Source: UBA2966 sp965242505 | Lineage (GTDB): Bacteria; Pseudomonadota; Alphaproteobacteria; UBA2966 | DNA length: 64,000 nucleotides | Reading direction: 5' to 3' | Assembly: GCA_965242505.1 (NCBI GenBank) | Contig: OZ251449.1 | Location: forward strand, 1,922,001-1,986,000 | In this document: positions 26,214 through 34,519 of the stretch, one piece after another | Position numbering within the stretch: position 1 is the first letter of the stretch | How the letters are laid out: each line of letters opens with the position of its first letter | Position numbers and translations under genes: made by a program | Notes under the pieces: generated by a model | The model's input: only the letters and a program-made list of their open reading frames with translations | The model's database searches: none | What the model was told of the DNA's origin: nothing

Positions 26214-27299
26214 TCACCTCAGCTTCAGCGTCGCCAGCCCGGCCAGGGCCAGAACGAAGGCGATGATCCAGAACCGGATGACGATGGTCGGTTCCGCCCA
26301 TCCCTTCTGCTCGAAATGGTGGTGGAGGGGAGCCATGCGGAAGACCCGGCGCCCGGTCAGCCGGAACGAGGCGACCTGAACGATCACGGACGCCGTCTCG
26401 AGAACGAACAGTCCGCCGACGATGGCCAGCACCAGCTCGTGCTTGGTGATGACGCTGATGGTCCCCAGCGCGCCGCCCATGGCCAGACTTCCCGTATCCC
26501 CCATGAACACCATGGCCGGGGGCGCGTTGAACCAGAGGAAGCCCAGTCCCGCTCCGACCAGCGCCCCGCAGAACACGGCGAGTTCGCCGGCGCCGGGCAC
26601 GGCGTGCAGCTGGAGGTATTCGGAGAAGACGGCGTTGCCGACGATGTAGGCGATGAAGGCGAACGTGCTCGCCGCGACGATGACCGGAACGATCGCCAGT
26701 CCGTCGAGCCCGTCGGTCAGGTTCACCGCGTTGGAGGCGCCGACCATGACCAGCACCGCGAAGGGCGCGAAAAACCAGCCCAGTTCGATCAGGACGTCCT
26801 TGAGGAAGGGCACGGCGAGGGCCGTGCCGAGCGGCTCCCGCGTCACGGATGCGATCCACACGGCCGCGACCGACGCGACCACGACTTCCAGCGGGAACTT
26901 CAGCTTTCCGGGAAGACCCCGGTAACTGTACCGGCTCACCTTCAGGTAGTCGTCGACGAACCCGATCGCGCCGAACCCGATGGTCACGACGAGCGTCGCC
27001 CAGACGTAGGGGTTCCCCAGGTCGGCCCAAAGCAGGGTTCCGAACACCAGCCCCAGCATGATCAGGAAGCCGCCCATCGTCGGCGTCCCTTGCTTGGCGA
27101 TGAGGTGGCGCCGCGGTCCGTCGTCGCGGATGGGCTGGCCGTTCGTCTGCGTCGACTTGAGCCAGCCGATGACGCGGGGCCCGAGGACGAAACTGACGAG
27201 CAACGCCGTCAGAACGGCGGCGCCGGTCCGGAACGTGAGATACTGGAACAGATTGAGCGGCCCGAACCGGTCGGCGTATTCGGCGAGGAGATAAAGCAT
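26214..27299 (-). CDS. mraY: phospho-MurNAc-pentapeptide transferase
   Basis: A 361-aa integral membrane enzyme making lipid I from UDP-MurNAc-pentapeptide and undecaprenyl phosphate; E. coli MraY has 360 aa. About ten membrane segments are seen. Signature motifs are KQGTPTMGGFLI, GFVDDYLKV (active-site aspartates), NAVNLTDGLDGLA, VFMGDTGSLAMGG and APLHHHFEQKGW. The start is 27299; a 17-base gap separates it from murF. The much longer open frame to 28787 lies through murF in another phase and was ignored. Confidence 0.97.
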   Translation of the reverse strand: MLYLLAEYADRFGPLNLFQYLTFRTGAAVLTALLVSFVLGPRVIGWLKSTQTNGQPIRDDGPRRHLIAKQGTPTMGGFLIMLGLVFGTLLWADLGNPYVWATLVVTIGFGAIGFVDDYLKVSRYSYRGLPGKLKFPLEVVVASVAAVWIASVTREPLGTALAVPFLKDVLIELGWFFAPFAVLVMVGASNAVNLTDGLDGLAIVPVIVAASTFAFIAYIVGNAVFSEYLQLHAVPGAGELAVFCGALVGAGLGFLWFNAPPAMVFMGDTGSLAMGGALGTISVITKHELVLAIVGGLFVLETASVIVQVASFRLTGRRVFRMAPLHHHFEQKGWAEPTIVIRFWIIAFVLALAGLATLKLR

Positions 27300-27316
27300 C
27301 GGTCCGTCCGTTCCTT

Positions 27317-28735
27317 CTACCCGTTGACCGCGCGCCGCTGGGTTTCGGCCGCCAGCAGCCGCGCCACGACGCGGCCCATGCCGATGGCGAAGGACCCCTT
27401 CACGAGCACGACGTCCCCGGGCCTGACGGATTCGCCGACCAGCGGCGCCAACTCGCTCGATGTCTCGGTATGGCCCCCGCGGCGCGAGGCCGGCAGCGCA
27501 TCGCGCAGGTTCCGCATCCGCGCGCCGCAGGTGAAAACGCTCGCCACGCCGTTGCCGGCGATGTCCGCGGCCAACGCGGCGTGGAGACGGTCCGTTTCGG
27601 ACCCCAGTTCGAGCATGTCGCCCAGCACCGCGATCCGTCGGCCTCCCTCCTCGACGTCCGCCGCGCCCAGGGTCTCCAGAGCCGCGCGGACCGACGGCGG
27701 GCTGGCGTTGTAGCTGTCGTCGATCACCGTGAAACGCCCGTCGTCGCCTTGCACGTGGTGCCGGCGGCCGCGACCGGCGCGCGGCGCGAGATCGCCGAGG
27801 GCCAGCGCGCCCAGCCCCAGGTCGGCGTCGAGGACGTCCACCGCCGCCAGCACCGCGAGGCCGTTGCGCGCCCAATGGCGTCCGGGAACGCGCATCTTGT
27901 AGGCGATGCGCTTCCCCCGGACGTCGGCCGCGACGCAGACGCACTCGGCATGGAGCGCGATCTTCTCGGCGCGGGCGTCCGAACCCTCCGAGAACCCGAA
28001 GGAAACGACGTCCGCGCCGCAGGCGCGGGCGACGTCGGCGAGCCGTCCGAAGTGAGCGTTGTCCCGATTGAGGATGGCGGTTCCGCCGGCCTCCAGGCCC
28101 TCGAATATCTCGGCCTTGGCGTCCGCGATCGCCTCCACGGTTCCCAGGTGCTCGAGGTGGGTCTCCTCGACCGTCGTCACGATAGCGACGTGTGGACGCG
28201 CGAGCTTCGTCAACGGACGGATCTCGCCGGCGTGGTTCATGCCGATCTCGAAGACGCCGAAGGCGGCCTGCCGCGGCAACCGCGACAGGCTCAGCGGCAC
28301 GCCCCAGTGATTGTTCAGGCTGCTCGCGCTCGCATGGCAGGGAGCGGTCGCGGCCAGCGCCGACTTCAACGCGTCCTTCGCGCCGGTCTTGCCCACGCTC
28401 CCGGTGACCGCGACGACCTTCGCGGAGGAGCGGTCGCGGGCGCGCGCGCCCAGGGCTTCGAGCGCGGCCTTCGTGTCGTCGACGATCAGCAGATTCTTCC
28501 CGTCCTCCGACCCGGCGGGGACCCGGGACGCCACGGCGGCGGCGGCGCCGCCCTCCAGGGCCTGGCCGACGTAGTCGTGGCCGTCGCGGTCGGGGCCGCG
28601 AAGGGCCACGAAGAGATCGCCCGGAGAGACCGTCCGGCTGTCGATGGAGACCCCGCTCGCGGTCCAGGATCCGGCGCGCTCGCCCTTCGTCGCGTCCGCC
28701 GCCTCCTCGGAAGTCCAAAGGGGCCGATCGCTCAT
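27317..28735 (-). CDS. murF: UDP-MurNAc-tripeptide--D-Ala-D-Ala ligase
   Basis: A 472-aa Mur ligase adding the D-Ala-D-Ala dipeptide made by Ddl. It has the MurF N-terminal SIDSRTVSPGDLFVALRG, the ATP loop VAVTGSVGKTGAKDALKSAL (with T-to-G variation after the Lys, GKTGAK, as often in MurF), NNHWGVPLSLSRLP, EIGMNHAGEI and DDSYNASPPSVRAAL. The start overlaps the murE stop as ATGA. Confidence 0.95.
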   Translation of the reverse strand: MSDRPLWTSEEAADATKGERAGSWTASGVSIDSRTVSPGDLFVALRGPDRDGHDYVGQALEGGAAAAVASRVPAGSEDGKNLLIVDDTKAALEALGARARDRSSAKVVAVTGSVGKTGAKDALKSALAATAPCHASASSLNNHWGVPLSLSRLPRQAAFGVFEIGMNHAGEIRPLTKLARPHVAIVTTVEETHLEHLGTVEAIADAKAEIFEGLEAGGTAILNRDNAHFGRLADVARACGADVVSFGFSEGSDARAEKIALHAECVCVAADVRGKRIAYKMRVPGRHWARNGLAVLAAVDVLDADLGLGALALGDLAPRAGRGRRHHVQGDDGRFTVIDDSYNASPPSVRAALETLGAADVEEGGRRIAVLGDMLELGSETDRLHAALAADIAGNGVASVFTCGARMRNLRDALPASRRGGHTETSSELAPLVGESVRPGDVVLVKGSFAIGMGRVVARLLAAETQRRAVNG

Positions 28736-30189
28736 CCTCGCCCCCCGCTCGGCTCCGCGACGGCGGCGCGCGCGACTTCCGCGTCATCGAACGGACGGAC
28801 GCCGTCGCCGACGATCTGGCCCCGCTCGTGGCCTTTTCCCGCGATGACCAGGACGTCGCCCGCGTCGAGCCCCGCCGTCGCCGCCCGGATCGCCTCGGCG
28901 CGGTCCCCGATCTCGATGGCGCCGTCGCAGCCCTTCATTATCTGCCGCCGGATCTCGGCGGCGTTCTCGCCGCGGGGGTTGTCGTCCGTGACGATGACGC
29001 GGTCCGCGTGGCGGCGGGCGGCCTCGCCCATGAGCGGGCGCTTGCCCGCGTCCCGGTCGCCGCCGCAGCCGAACACCACGACGAGCCGGTTGGAGGCGTG
29101 GGGTCGGATCGCCTTCAGGACGCCGGCCAGGGCGTCGGGCGTATGCGCGTAGTCGACGTACACGTCCGCCCCGCGCGGATGGGCGGCCACCCGTTGCAGC
29201 CGGCCGGGAATGGCCTCGAGATCGCTCATCGCGTCGATGGCCGCGTCCGGGTCGGCGCCGCACGCGGTGACGATGGCGAGGGCGCAAAGAGCGTTTTCCG
29301 CCTGGAACCCGCCCACGACCGGCAACGCCACCTCGCGGCGCAGACCCTGGGCGTCGACGTCGAGAACCTGTCCGCCGTTCGTCGGACGCCTTCCCGAGAG
29401 GCCGAAATCGGCGCCGTCGCGTCCGTAGGACACGACGCGCTGTCCGCGGCCGCGGCACGCCGACGAAACGGCCTCGAAGTCCGGCAGGGCCGCGTGGAGG
29501 ATCGCGGCGCCGTCCGCGGACAGGACGTCGGAGAACAGGCGCAGCTTCGCCCGCAGATACCTGTCCGGTCCGCCGTGGTAATCGAGATGGTCCCGCGTCA
29601 GGTTGGTGAACGCCGCGGCGTCGACCCTCACGCCGTCGAGCCGGCACTGGTCCAGGCCGTGGCTGGACGCCTCGATGGCGAGATGGCCGACGCCGCCCGC
29701 CGCCAACCTCGCCAACGCCTCGTGCAGGGCCACCGGATCGGGCGTGGTGTGCGACAGCGCGTCGGAGACGCCGGGCGCCGACAGGCCCAGCGTGCCGATG
29801 CAACCGGCCGCCTCGCCCAGGCCCGACCACAGCCGCGCCGTGAAGTTGGCGACCGACGTCTTGCCGTTGGTTCCCGTGACCGCCGCCACGGTCTCCGGTT
29901 GCGCGCCGTGGAACCTCGCCGCCGCCAGAGCGAGTCCGCGGCGCGGGTTCTCGTCGGCGATCAGATGGACGTCCTTGCGCCGCATCTTCGTGTCCGGAGA
30001 GCTGAGGACCGCGACCGCCCCATGGTCCACGGCGTCGTCGATGTAGTCCCGGCCGTCCACGTTCGAACCGGGCAGGGCCGCGAACAGGTATCCCGGCCGG
30101 ACCTCGCGGCTGTCGGACGCGATGCCGAGGATGTCGATCCGTCCGGCCGGAAGCGGCGCGCCGCCGTCGATGAGCTCAGAAAGAAGCAA
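28732..30189 (-). CDS. murE: UDP-MurNAc-L-Ala-D-Glu--2,6-diaminopimelate ligase
   Basis: A 485-aa Mur ligase adding the third stem residue. The features are SDSREVRPGYLFAALPG, AVTGTNGKTSVANFTARLW, EASSHGLDQCRLDG, TNLTRDHLDYHG, VYVDYAHTPDAL and the substrate motif DDNPRGENAAEI; DNPR is typical of enzymes using meso-diaminopimelate rather than lysine. The start is a TTG at 30189 with AAAGGGA upstream, overlapping the end of ftsI by 14 bases. Confidence 0.96.
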   Translation of the reverse strand: MLLSELIDGGAPLPAGRIDILGIASDSREVRPGYLFAALPGSNVDGRDYIDDAVDHGAVAVLSSPDTKMRRKDVHLIADENPRRGLALAAARFHGAQPETVAAVTGTNGKTSVANFTARLWSGLGEAAGCIGTLGLSAPGVSDALSHTTPDPVALHEALARLAAGGVGHLAIEASSHGLDQCRLDGVRVDAAAFTNLTRDHLDYHGGPDRYLRAKLRLFSDVLSADGAAILHAALPDFEAVSSACRGRGQRVVSYGRDGADFGLSGRRPTNGGQVLDVDAQGLRREVALPVVGGFQAENALCALAIVTACGADPDAAIDAMSDLEAIPGRLQRVAAHPRGADVYVDYAHTPDALAGVLKAIRPHASNRLVVVFGCGGDRDAGKRPLMGEAARRHADRVIVTDDNPRGENAAEIRRQIMKGCDGAIEIGDRAEAIRAATAGLDAGDVLVIAGKGHERGQIVGDGVRPFDDAEVARAAVAEPSGGRG

Positions 30190-31921
30190 GTCGGCGTCCC
30201 TTTCGGTCCGGATCCGCGTTCCGCGACGGTTCTTCTCCTTCTTCCTCGCCGGCCTCGATCCCGAGCAGGGGCGCGGCGCGCTCGATCACCCGACCGGCCA
30301 CGGGCGCCGCGGTCCAGCCGGCGGTCGCGAACCCGAAGGTCTCCTCGGTGCCCTGCGGCTCGTCGAGCATCACGAGCACGACGTAACGGGGCTTCGAGGC
30401 CGGAAACACGCCGATGAAGGAAGACCGGAGCGCCTTGCGGCGATAGCCTCCCGCGCCCACCTTCTCCGCCGTGCCCGTCTTGCCGCCGACGAGGTAGCCG
30501 GGCGCGTCGGCCTGCTTGCCCGTTCCCTCCACCACGTTGAGCCGCATCAGGCGGCGTATCGCCTGGGAGGTCTCGTCCGACACCACGCGCTCACCCGTCG
30601 CCCGGGCACCCCGCCGGTCGGCGATGAACGTCGGCGCGACCCGCGCGCCGCCGTTGACCAGCGACGCGACCGCGGACGCCATCTGGATCGGGGTCACGGC
30701 GATGCCGTGCCCGAACGCGACCGTCATGGTGCTGATCTTGCGCCACGGGTCCGGCGCGATCGGTCGTCCGATCTCGGCGACCTCGAGCGACGCCCGCCGC
30801 AGCAGCCCGATCCGTTCGAGGAACTCCCGCTGGCGCTCCGCCCCCACATCCAGCGCCATGCGGGCGGCGCCGATGTTGGAGGAGTAGGTGAACACCTCCG
30901 GAACGGACAGCCAGCGCTCCTGCGCGTGGTCGTCCCGGATCATGAACCGCGCCACGCGGAGCGGCTTGCGCGCGTCGATCCGGTCGGCGAGGTCGGCCGT
31001 TCCCAGCTCCAGGGCCATCGCGACCGTGAAGATCTTGAAGGTCGATCCCATCTCGTAGACGCCCAGGCTGGCGCGGTTGAACCGGCTGTCCGCGGAGGCC
31101 CTGTCGACCCGGTGGGGGTCGAAGTCGGGCAGGGAGACGGACGCCAGAATCTGGCCGTCGTCGGCGTCGAGCACGACGCCCGCCGCGCCGATCGCCTGGT
31201 GCTTTTCGACGGCCAGGGCGAGCTGGCGGCGCAGGACGTGCTGGACGCGGACGTCGACGCTGAGGCGCAGGGGCGGCCGGGCGCCGCCGTCGCGGGCGGC
31301 GGCGCCCAGCCTTTCGTCGAGACGCTTCTCGATTCCCGCGAGACCCCGGTTGTCGACGCCCGTGTGCCCGACGATGTGAGCGACGAGGTTGCCCTGGGGA
31401 TAGACGCGCTTCTGCTCCTCCAGAAACGCGAACCCGGGCAGCCCCAGCGCATTGACGGCGTGTTGCTGGCGAGGCGTGAGGTGACGCTTGACCCACACGA
31501 AGCGGTTCGGCGCGGACAGTTTCGAGAAGAGCTCGCCGCGGTCGAGATCCGGCAGCGCCCGGGAGATCTTGTCCGAGGCTTCCGCTGCGTCGAGCACCCG
31601 GAGAGGGTTCGCGTACAGGGACGCCGTGGTCAGGTCGCTGGCGAGGAGGACGCCGTTCCGGTCCACGATCTCCGCCCGCGCGACGCCGATGTCCCCGCCG
31701 CCCTCCGCGACCGGACCGGCGCCTCCCGCGTCGCCCGTGGACGAGAGATGCACGAGACGGCCGGCCAGCACGACGAAGGCGCAGGCGAACACGGCCGCGA
31801 CGATCACGAGCCGGTTCCGGCCCGTCTCCACGGCCTTCTTGCGGGCGCCCTCCAGACGCGCCGAGTCGGCCAGCCGCGCGGGCAGGCCGCCGGTGAACAG
31901 ACGCTCGTAGGGATCGCTCAC
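30176..31921 (-). CDS. ftsI: septal transpeptidase FtsI (penicillin-binding protein 3)
   Basis: A 581-aa class B PBP cross-linking septal peptidoglycan. One membrane segment (RLVIVAAVFACAFVVLAGRL, about 37-56) is followed by a pedestal domain (RAEIVDRNGVLLASDL) and the transpeptidase domain. The active serine is S293 in GSTFK, the second motif is SSN (YSSNIGAARMA) and the third is KTG (VGGKTGTAEKV). The GTG at 31921 overlaps the ftsL stop as GTGA. No C-terminal PASTA domain is seen. Confidence 0.95.
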   Translation of the reverse strand: MSDPYERLFTGGLPARLADSARLEGARKKAVETGRNRLVIVAAVFACAFVVLAGRLVHLSSTGDAGGAGPVAEGGGDIGVARAEIVDRNGVLLASDLTTASLYANPLRVLDAAEASDKISRALPDLDRGELFSKLSAPNRFVWVKRHLTPRQQHAVNALGLPGFAFLEEQKRVYPQGNLVAHIVGHTGVDNRGLAGIEKRLDERLGAAARDGGARPPLRLSVDVRVQHVLRRQLALAVEKHQAIGAAGVVLDADDGQILASVSLPDFDPHRVDRASADSRFNRASLGVYEMGSTFKIFTVAMALELGTADLADRIDARKPLRVARFMIRDDHAQERWLSVPEVFTYSSNIGAARMALDVGAERQREFLERIGLLRRASLEVAEIGRPIAPDPWRKISTMTVAFGHGIAVTPIQMASAVASLVNGGARVAPTFIADRRGARATGERVVSDETSQAIRRLMRLNVVEGTGKQADAPGYLVGGKTGTAEKVGAGGYRRKALRSSFIGVFPASKPRYVVLVMLDEPQGTEETFGFATAGWTAAPVAGRVIERAAPLLGIEAGEEEGEEPSRNADPDRKGRRLASF

Positions 31922-32295
31922 CGGGAAGCCTCCCCGGGCGCCTGCGCCAGGTCGTTGGCGGAGGGTTTCGCGATCGGGATCCGCGCCGCGCGGCCGGACG
32001 CGCCGTTCCGGGCCGCGGGTTCCTTGAACGGAAGCCTCGCCATCGCCGAGATCCGATGGACCGACACCGGCGCCAGATCGAGGTAGCGCCCGGCCAGTTT
32101 CTCGATCCGTTCGGGATCGTTCAGAAAGCTCCATTCCGCGCGCAGGACCCGCGCCGCCTCGCGCTCGAAGGCGAGTTGCTCGTTCAGGGACTGGAGTTTC
32201 GCCTCCAGCCGCTGCACCTCGTACTTCATGGTGTACAGGCCGTAGATCAGCATGACCGCGACGACGAACGCCCAGAAGTACAACGCCCTCATCAT
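31918..32295 (-). CDS. ftsL: cell division protein FtsL
   Basis: A 125-aa bitopic protein. A short N-terminus (MMRALYF) leads into one membrane segment (WAFVVAVMLIYGLYTM) and a coiled coil (YEVQRLEAKLQSLNEQLAFEREAARVLRAEWSFL), with NDPERIEKLAGRYLDLAPV, the FtsL/DivIC-type motif. In the divisome it forms a complex with FtsB and FtsQ and helps activate FtsWI. The tail after about residue 85 looks disordered. It overlaps both neighbours by a few bases. The identity rests on size, topology and position between rsmH and ftsI. Confidence 0.9.
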   Translation of the reverse strand: MMRALYFWAFVVAVMLIYGLYTMKYEVQRLEAKLQSLNEQLAFEREAARVLRAEWSFLNDPERIEKLAGRYLDLAPVSVHRISAMARLPFKEPAARNGASGRAARIPIAKPSANDLAQAPGEASR

Positions 32296-33287
32296 GTCGA
32301 GGCTCCCGGCCGGCCGCTCGGCGCGCGCGTCCGTCTGGCGGCCCGCAGGCGGGCGGAACGGGCGCGGGGATTGGCGGCGGTCTCGGCGGCGGCGGCGCGC
32401 CGGGCCCCCCGGAACAGGAGTTCGAACGTCGCCGGCGCGGGGCGCTCGAACGGTCTCGGAAGGTGGCGGGACGGGCCCGGACGGGGGCCGGCGCGCGCCC
32501 GCAGAAAGCGTTTGACCTCCCGGTCCTCGAGGGAATGGAACGAGACCACCGCGAGGCGGCCCCGCGGGTTCAGGAGGCGCTCGGCGGCGGCGAGCCCCTT
32601 CCGGAGCTCGCCGATCTCGTCGTTGACGTGGATGCGCAGGGCCTGGAACGTGCGGGTGGCTGGATGGATGCCGCCGCGCCGCCGCGGTCCGTCGGGCATG
32701 GCGCGGACGACGATGTCGGCCAGCTCGCGCGTGGTGCGAATGGGCGACGCCGCGCGGCCGGCGACGATGCCGCGGGCGATCCGCCCCGCGTGGCGCTCCT
32801 CGCCGTAGGTCGAGATCAGCCTCCGCAGCGTGGCCTCGTCTTCCTCGTTGACCACGGCCGCGGCGTCGCGTCCCTCCCGTCCCATCCGCATGTCGAGCGG
32901 GCCGTCGGCCTGGAAGGAAAACCCCCGGGCCGGATCGTCCAGCTGGAACGACGACACCCCGAGGTCGAGCGCGACGCCGTCGATCCCGTCGGCCTCGCGG
33001 CCGGTCAGCAGCGATTCCATTTCCGAGAACCGGCCCTCCAGGACGCGCACGCGGTCCGGGTGCTCGCGGACCAGTTCGGCGCCGCGGGATACGGCGTCCG
33101 GGTCGCGGTCCACGCCCCAGACCCTGCAATCCGCCGCCTTCAGCAGCGCGGAGGCGTAACCGCCGCCGCCGAAGGTTCCGTCGACGAACGCCTCGCCGTC
33201 GCGCGGCATCAAGGCGGCGAGGACGGCGTCCACCATGACGGGCGCATGCGTCCGTCGTTCCGCCGCGGCTTCGCGTCCGCCGGTCAT
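32292..33287 (-). CDS. rsmH: 16S rRNA (cytosine-1402-N4)-methyltransferase
   Basis: A 331-aa SAM-dependent enzyme (MraW) methylating C1402 in the ribosomal P site. HAPVMVDAVLAAL, FVDGTFGGGGYASALL (SAM site), GVALDLGVSSFQLDDPARGFSF, PLDMRMG, HPATRTFQALRIHVNDEI and VVSFHSLEDREVKRFL are all present. The start at 33287 overlaps the mraZ stop as ATGA. The C-terminus is a basic, Arg/Ala-rich tail. Confidence 0.97.
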   Translation of the reverse strand: MTGGREAAAERRTHAPVMVDAVLAALMPRDGEAFVDGTFGGGGYASALLKAADCRVWGVDRDPDAVSRGAELVREHPDRVRVLEGRFSEMESLLTGREADGIDGVALDLGVSSFQLDDPARGFSFQADGPLDMRMGREGRDAAAVVNEEDEATLRRLISTYGEERHAGRIARGIVAGRAASPIRTTRELADIVVRAMPDGPRRRGGIHPATRTFQALRIHVNDEIGELRKGLAAAERLLNPRGRLAVVSFHSLEDREVKRFLRARAGPRPGPSRHLPRPFERPAPATFELLFRGARRAAAAETAANPRARSARLRAARRTRAPSGRPGAST

Positions 33288-33757
33288 CCGGTTGGCGCTC
33301 CTCCCGCCGGCTCGCCGAGGCGGAGGGAGGCCCGGTCGTGTCTCGCCCGCTTCCGGGCTTCTTCCTGGTACGTCCGGAACGCCTCCGGCTCCCAGATCTG
33401 GAACGTGGCGCCGCGCCCCGCGAACGCGGCCCGGTCCGAGAGGCCGGCGTGCTCCCGCAGCGCGTCGGGAAGCGCGATCCGGCCCTCCGAATCGAAGGAC
33501 AGCTGGTGGGACTCCGCGAGAATGGAGATCGCGAAGGCGTCGTGCTCGTCGCCGAACGGGTCGAACCGGTCGATGCTGGCGCTCAGGCGCTCGATGCGGT
33601 CGATGCCCGACGCCTCGACCGCCGCGACCACGAACGACGGAAAGGCGACCACGCCGGGGAACGTCTGGGCCGCCAGGACCGTCCGGAACGGCGCGGGCAC
33701 GGACACCCGTCCCTTGCGGTCGATCCGGTTGACAAACGTGGATAGAAAGAGAGCCAA
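33284..33757 (-). CDS. mraZ: transcriptional regulator MraZ
   Basis: A 157-aa protein with two SpoVT-AbrB-type halves: NRIDRKGRVSVPAPFR at the N-terminus and LSFDSEGRIALPDALREHAG in the middle. MraZ binds direct TGGGN-type repeats upstream of its own gene and represses the dcw cluster in E. coli; five such repeats at 10-bp spacing lie 76-120 bases upstream here. It is the first gene of the division and cell-wall operon. Confidence 0.95.
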   Translation of the reverse strand: MALFLSTFVNRIDRKGRVSVPAPFRTVLAAQTFPGVVAFPSFVVAAVEASGIDRIERLSASIDRFDPFGDEHDAFAISILAESHQLSFDSEGRIALPDALREHAGLSDRAAFAGRGATFQIWEPEAFRTYQEEARKRARHDRASLRLGEPAGGAPTG

Positions 33758-33832
33758 GACACTCTCCCCGATTCGCCGACTGTCCCCGTCCCAGGGTCAC
33801 TCGCGAACCCATGTCCGCGTTCCAGCGGCGCC

Positions 33833-33877
33833 TGGGACAGTATGGGATATCATGGGAAAATATGGGTGTCAATGGGT
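33833..33877 (-). promoter_or_regulatory. MraZ-box array overlapping the dcw promoter
   Basis: On the + strand TGGGA, TGGGA, TGGGA, TGGGT and TGGGT begin at 33833, 33843, 33853, 33863 and 33873, an exact 10-bp phase with 5-bp spacers. E. coli MraZ is known to bind repeats of this form. Reading on the - strand, TTGACA (33872-33867) with a 17-bp spacer and TATCCC (33849-33844) gives a promoter lying inside the array, with a predicted start near 33837. This fits autorepression by steric block. Confidence 0.8.
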
Positions 33878-34015
33878 AATCAAGTAATCTGAAAACAGAA
33901 TCGAAGTCCCTGTCATCCCTTCTCTTGGAGCCTCCATGTATCCGGCGGAGGCGGCGGAACGGGCCGTCCGGGCCGCGGCCGACCGGGATATGCCCCGGAA
34001 ATGGGACCAAAGTTT

Positions 34016-34030
34016 GTTCTTTATATGTTC
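34016..34030. promoter_or_regulatory. possible alphaproteobacterial LexA (SOS) box
   Basis: GTTC-TTTATAT-GTTC matches the GTTC-N7-GTTC form of alphaproteobacterial LexA sites and lies in an AT-rich patch about 260 bp upstream of mraZ. The match fixes only eight bases, so about two chance hits are expected in a window this size. The 762-bp gap from 33758 to 34519 otherwise contains the mraZ promoter, a palindrome TCCCGAGTCGGGA at 34204-34216, repeat locus 5 and the left end of the IS. No gene is supported in it. Confidence 0.35.
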
Positions 34031-34220
34031 CTGATGGGAATTTCGCCCGAATCCGGTTCCGGAAGACGGCGGACGTCGCGCGCCGCCGGCGCCGACGCCC
34101 ACCCTCTTGCGCGCCGGTCGTCAAATAGAGGAGAAGTAAAACGAAAGTATTTACGTTCGATTTCCCGATCCGAATCTCGATGAATACTGGAATTATATTG
34201 ACGTCCCGAGTCGGGAATTC

Positions 34221-34430
34221 ATGCGGCGACGGCGCCGCCGCAGGGTCCGTTCACGCCTCTCCCACGCGACGCGACCCCCACCCCGACCCTCCCCCTGCAA
34301 GGGGGAGGGAGAACGAGGGGGGCGCGGAGGGAGCCGTCGACGCCCCTCCCCCCCTGACCATCCACACCCCCCTGACCACTGATACTCCTCCCCCCTGGCA
34401 GGGGGGAGGTCGGGAGGGGGGTCCGGAGGG
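34221..34430. repeat. composite palindromic repeat, locus 5
   Basis: A full copy in the opposite orientation to locus 1. It has the GCCGCCGCAGGGTCCGTTCA flank and arm B (CCCCGACCCTCCCCCTGCAA then GGGGGAGGGAGAA). A region with two extra partial hairpins follows, and then arm A (CTCCCCCC-TGGC-AGGGGGGAGGTCGGGAG). It ends 7 bases before the IS481 element, which may have used it as a target. Confidence 0.9.
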
Positions 34431-34437
34431 GTACAGA

Positions 34438-34481
34438 CCGGATAGAAAGGTAACAGTTCAGACCGGATACATGGGTAACAG
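34438..34481 (+). repeat. left terminal inverted repeat of the IS481 element
   Basis: 44 bp containing two related blocks starting at 34438 (CCGGATAGAAAGGTAACA) and 34463 (CCGGATACATGGGTAACA). Confidence 0.85.
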
Positions 34482-34519
34482 GTTAGAGGGTTGGTCGGGA
34501 GGTGCGGGAGGTGCGGCCG

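Noticed and set aside
33869..34183. A small SOS-controlled gene near the possible LexA box (for example a 22-codon frame ending at 33869 on the - strand)
   Set aside because: No ribosome binding site, no codon bias and no resemblance to known division inhibitors.
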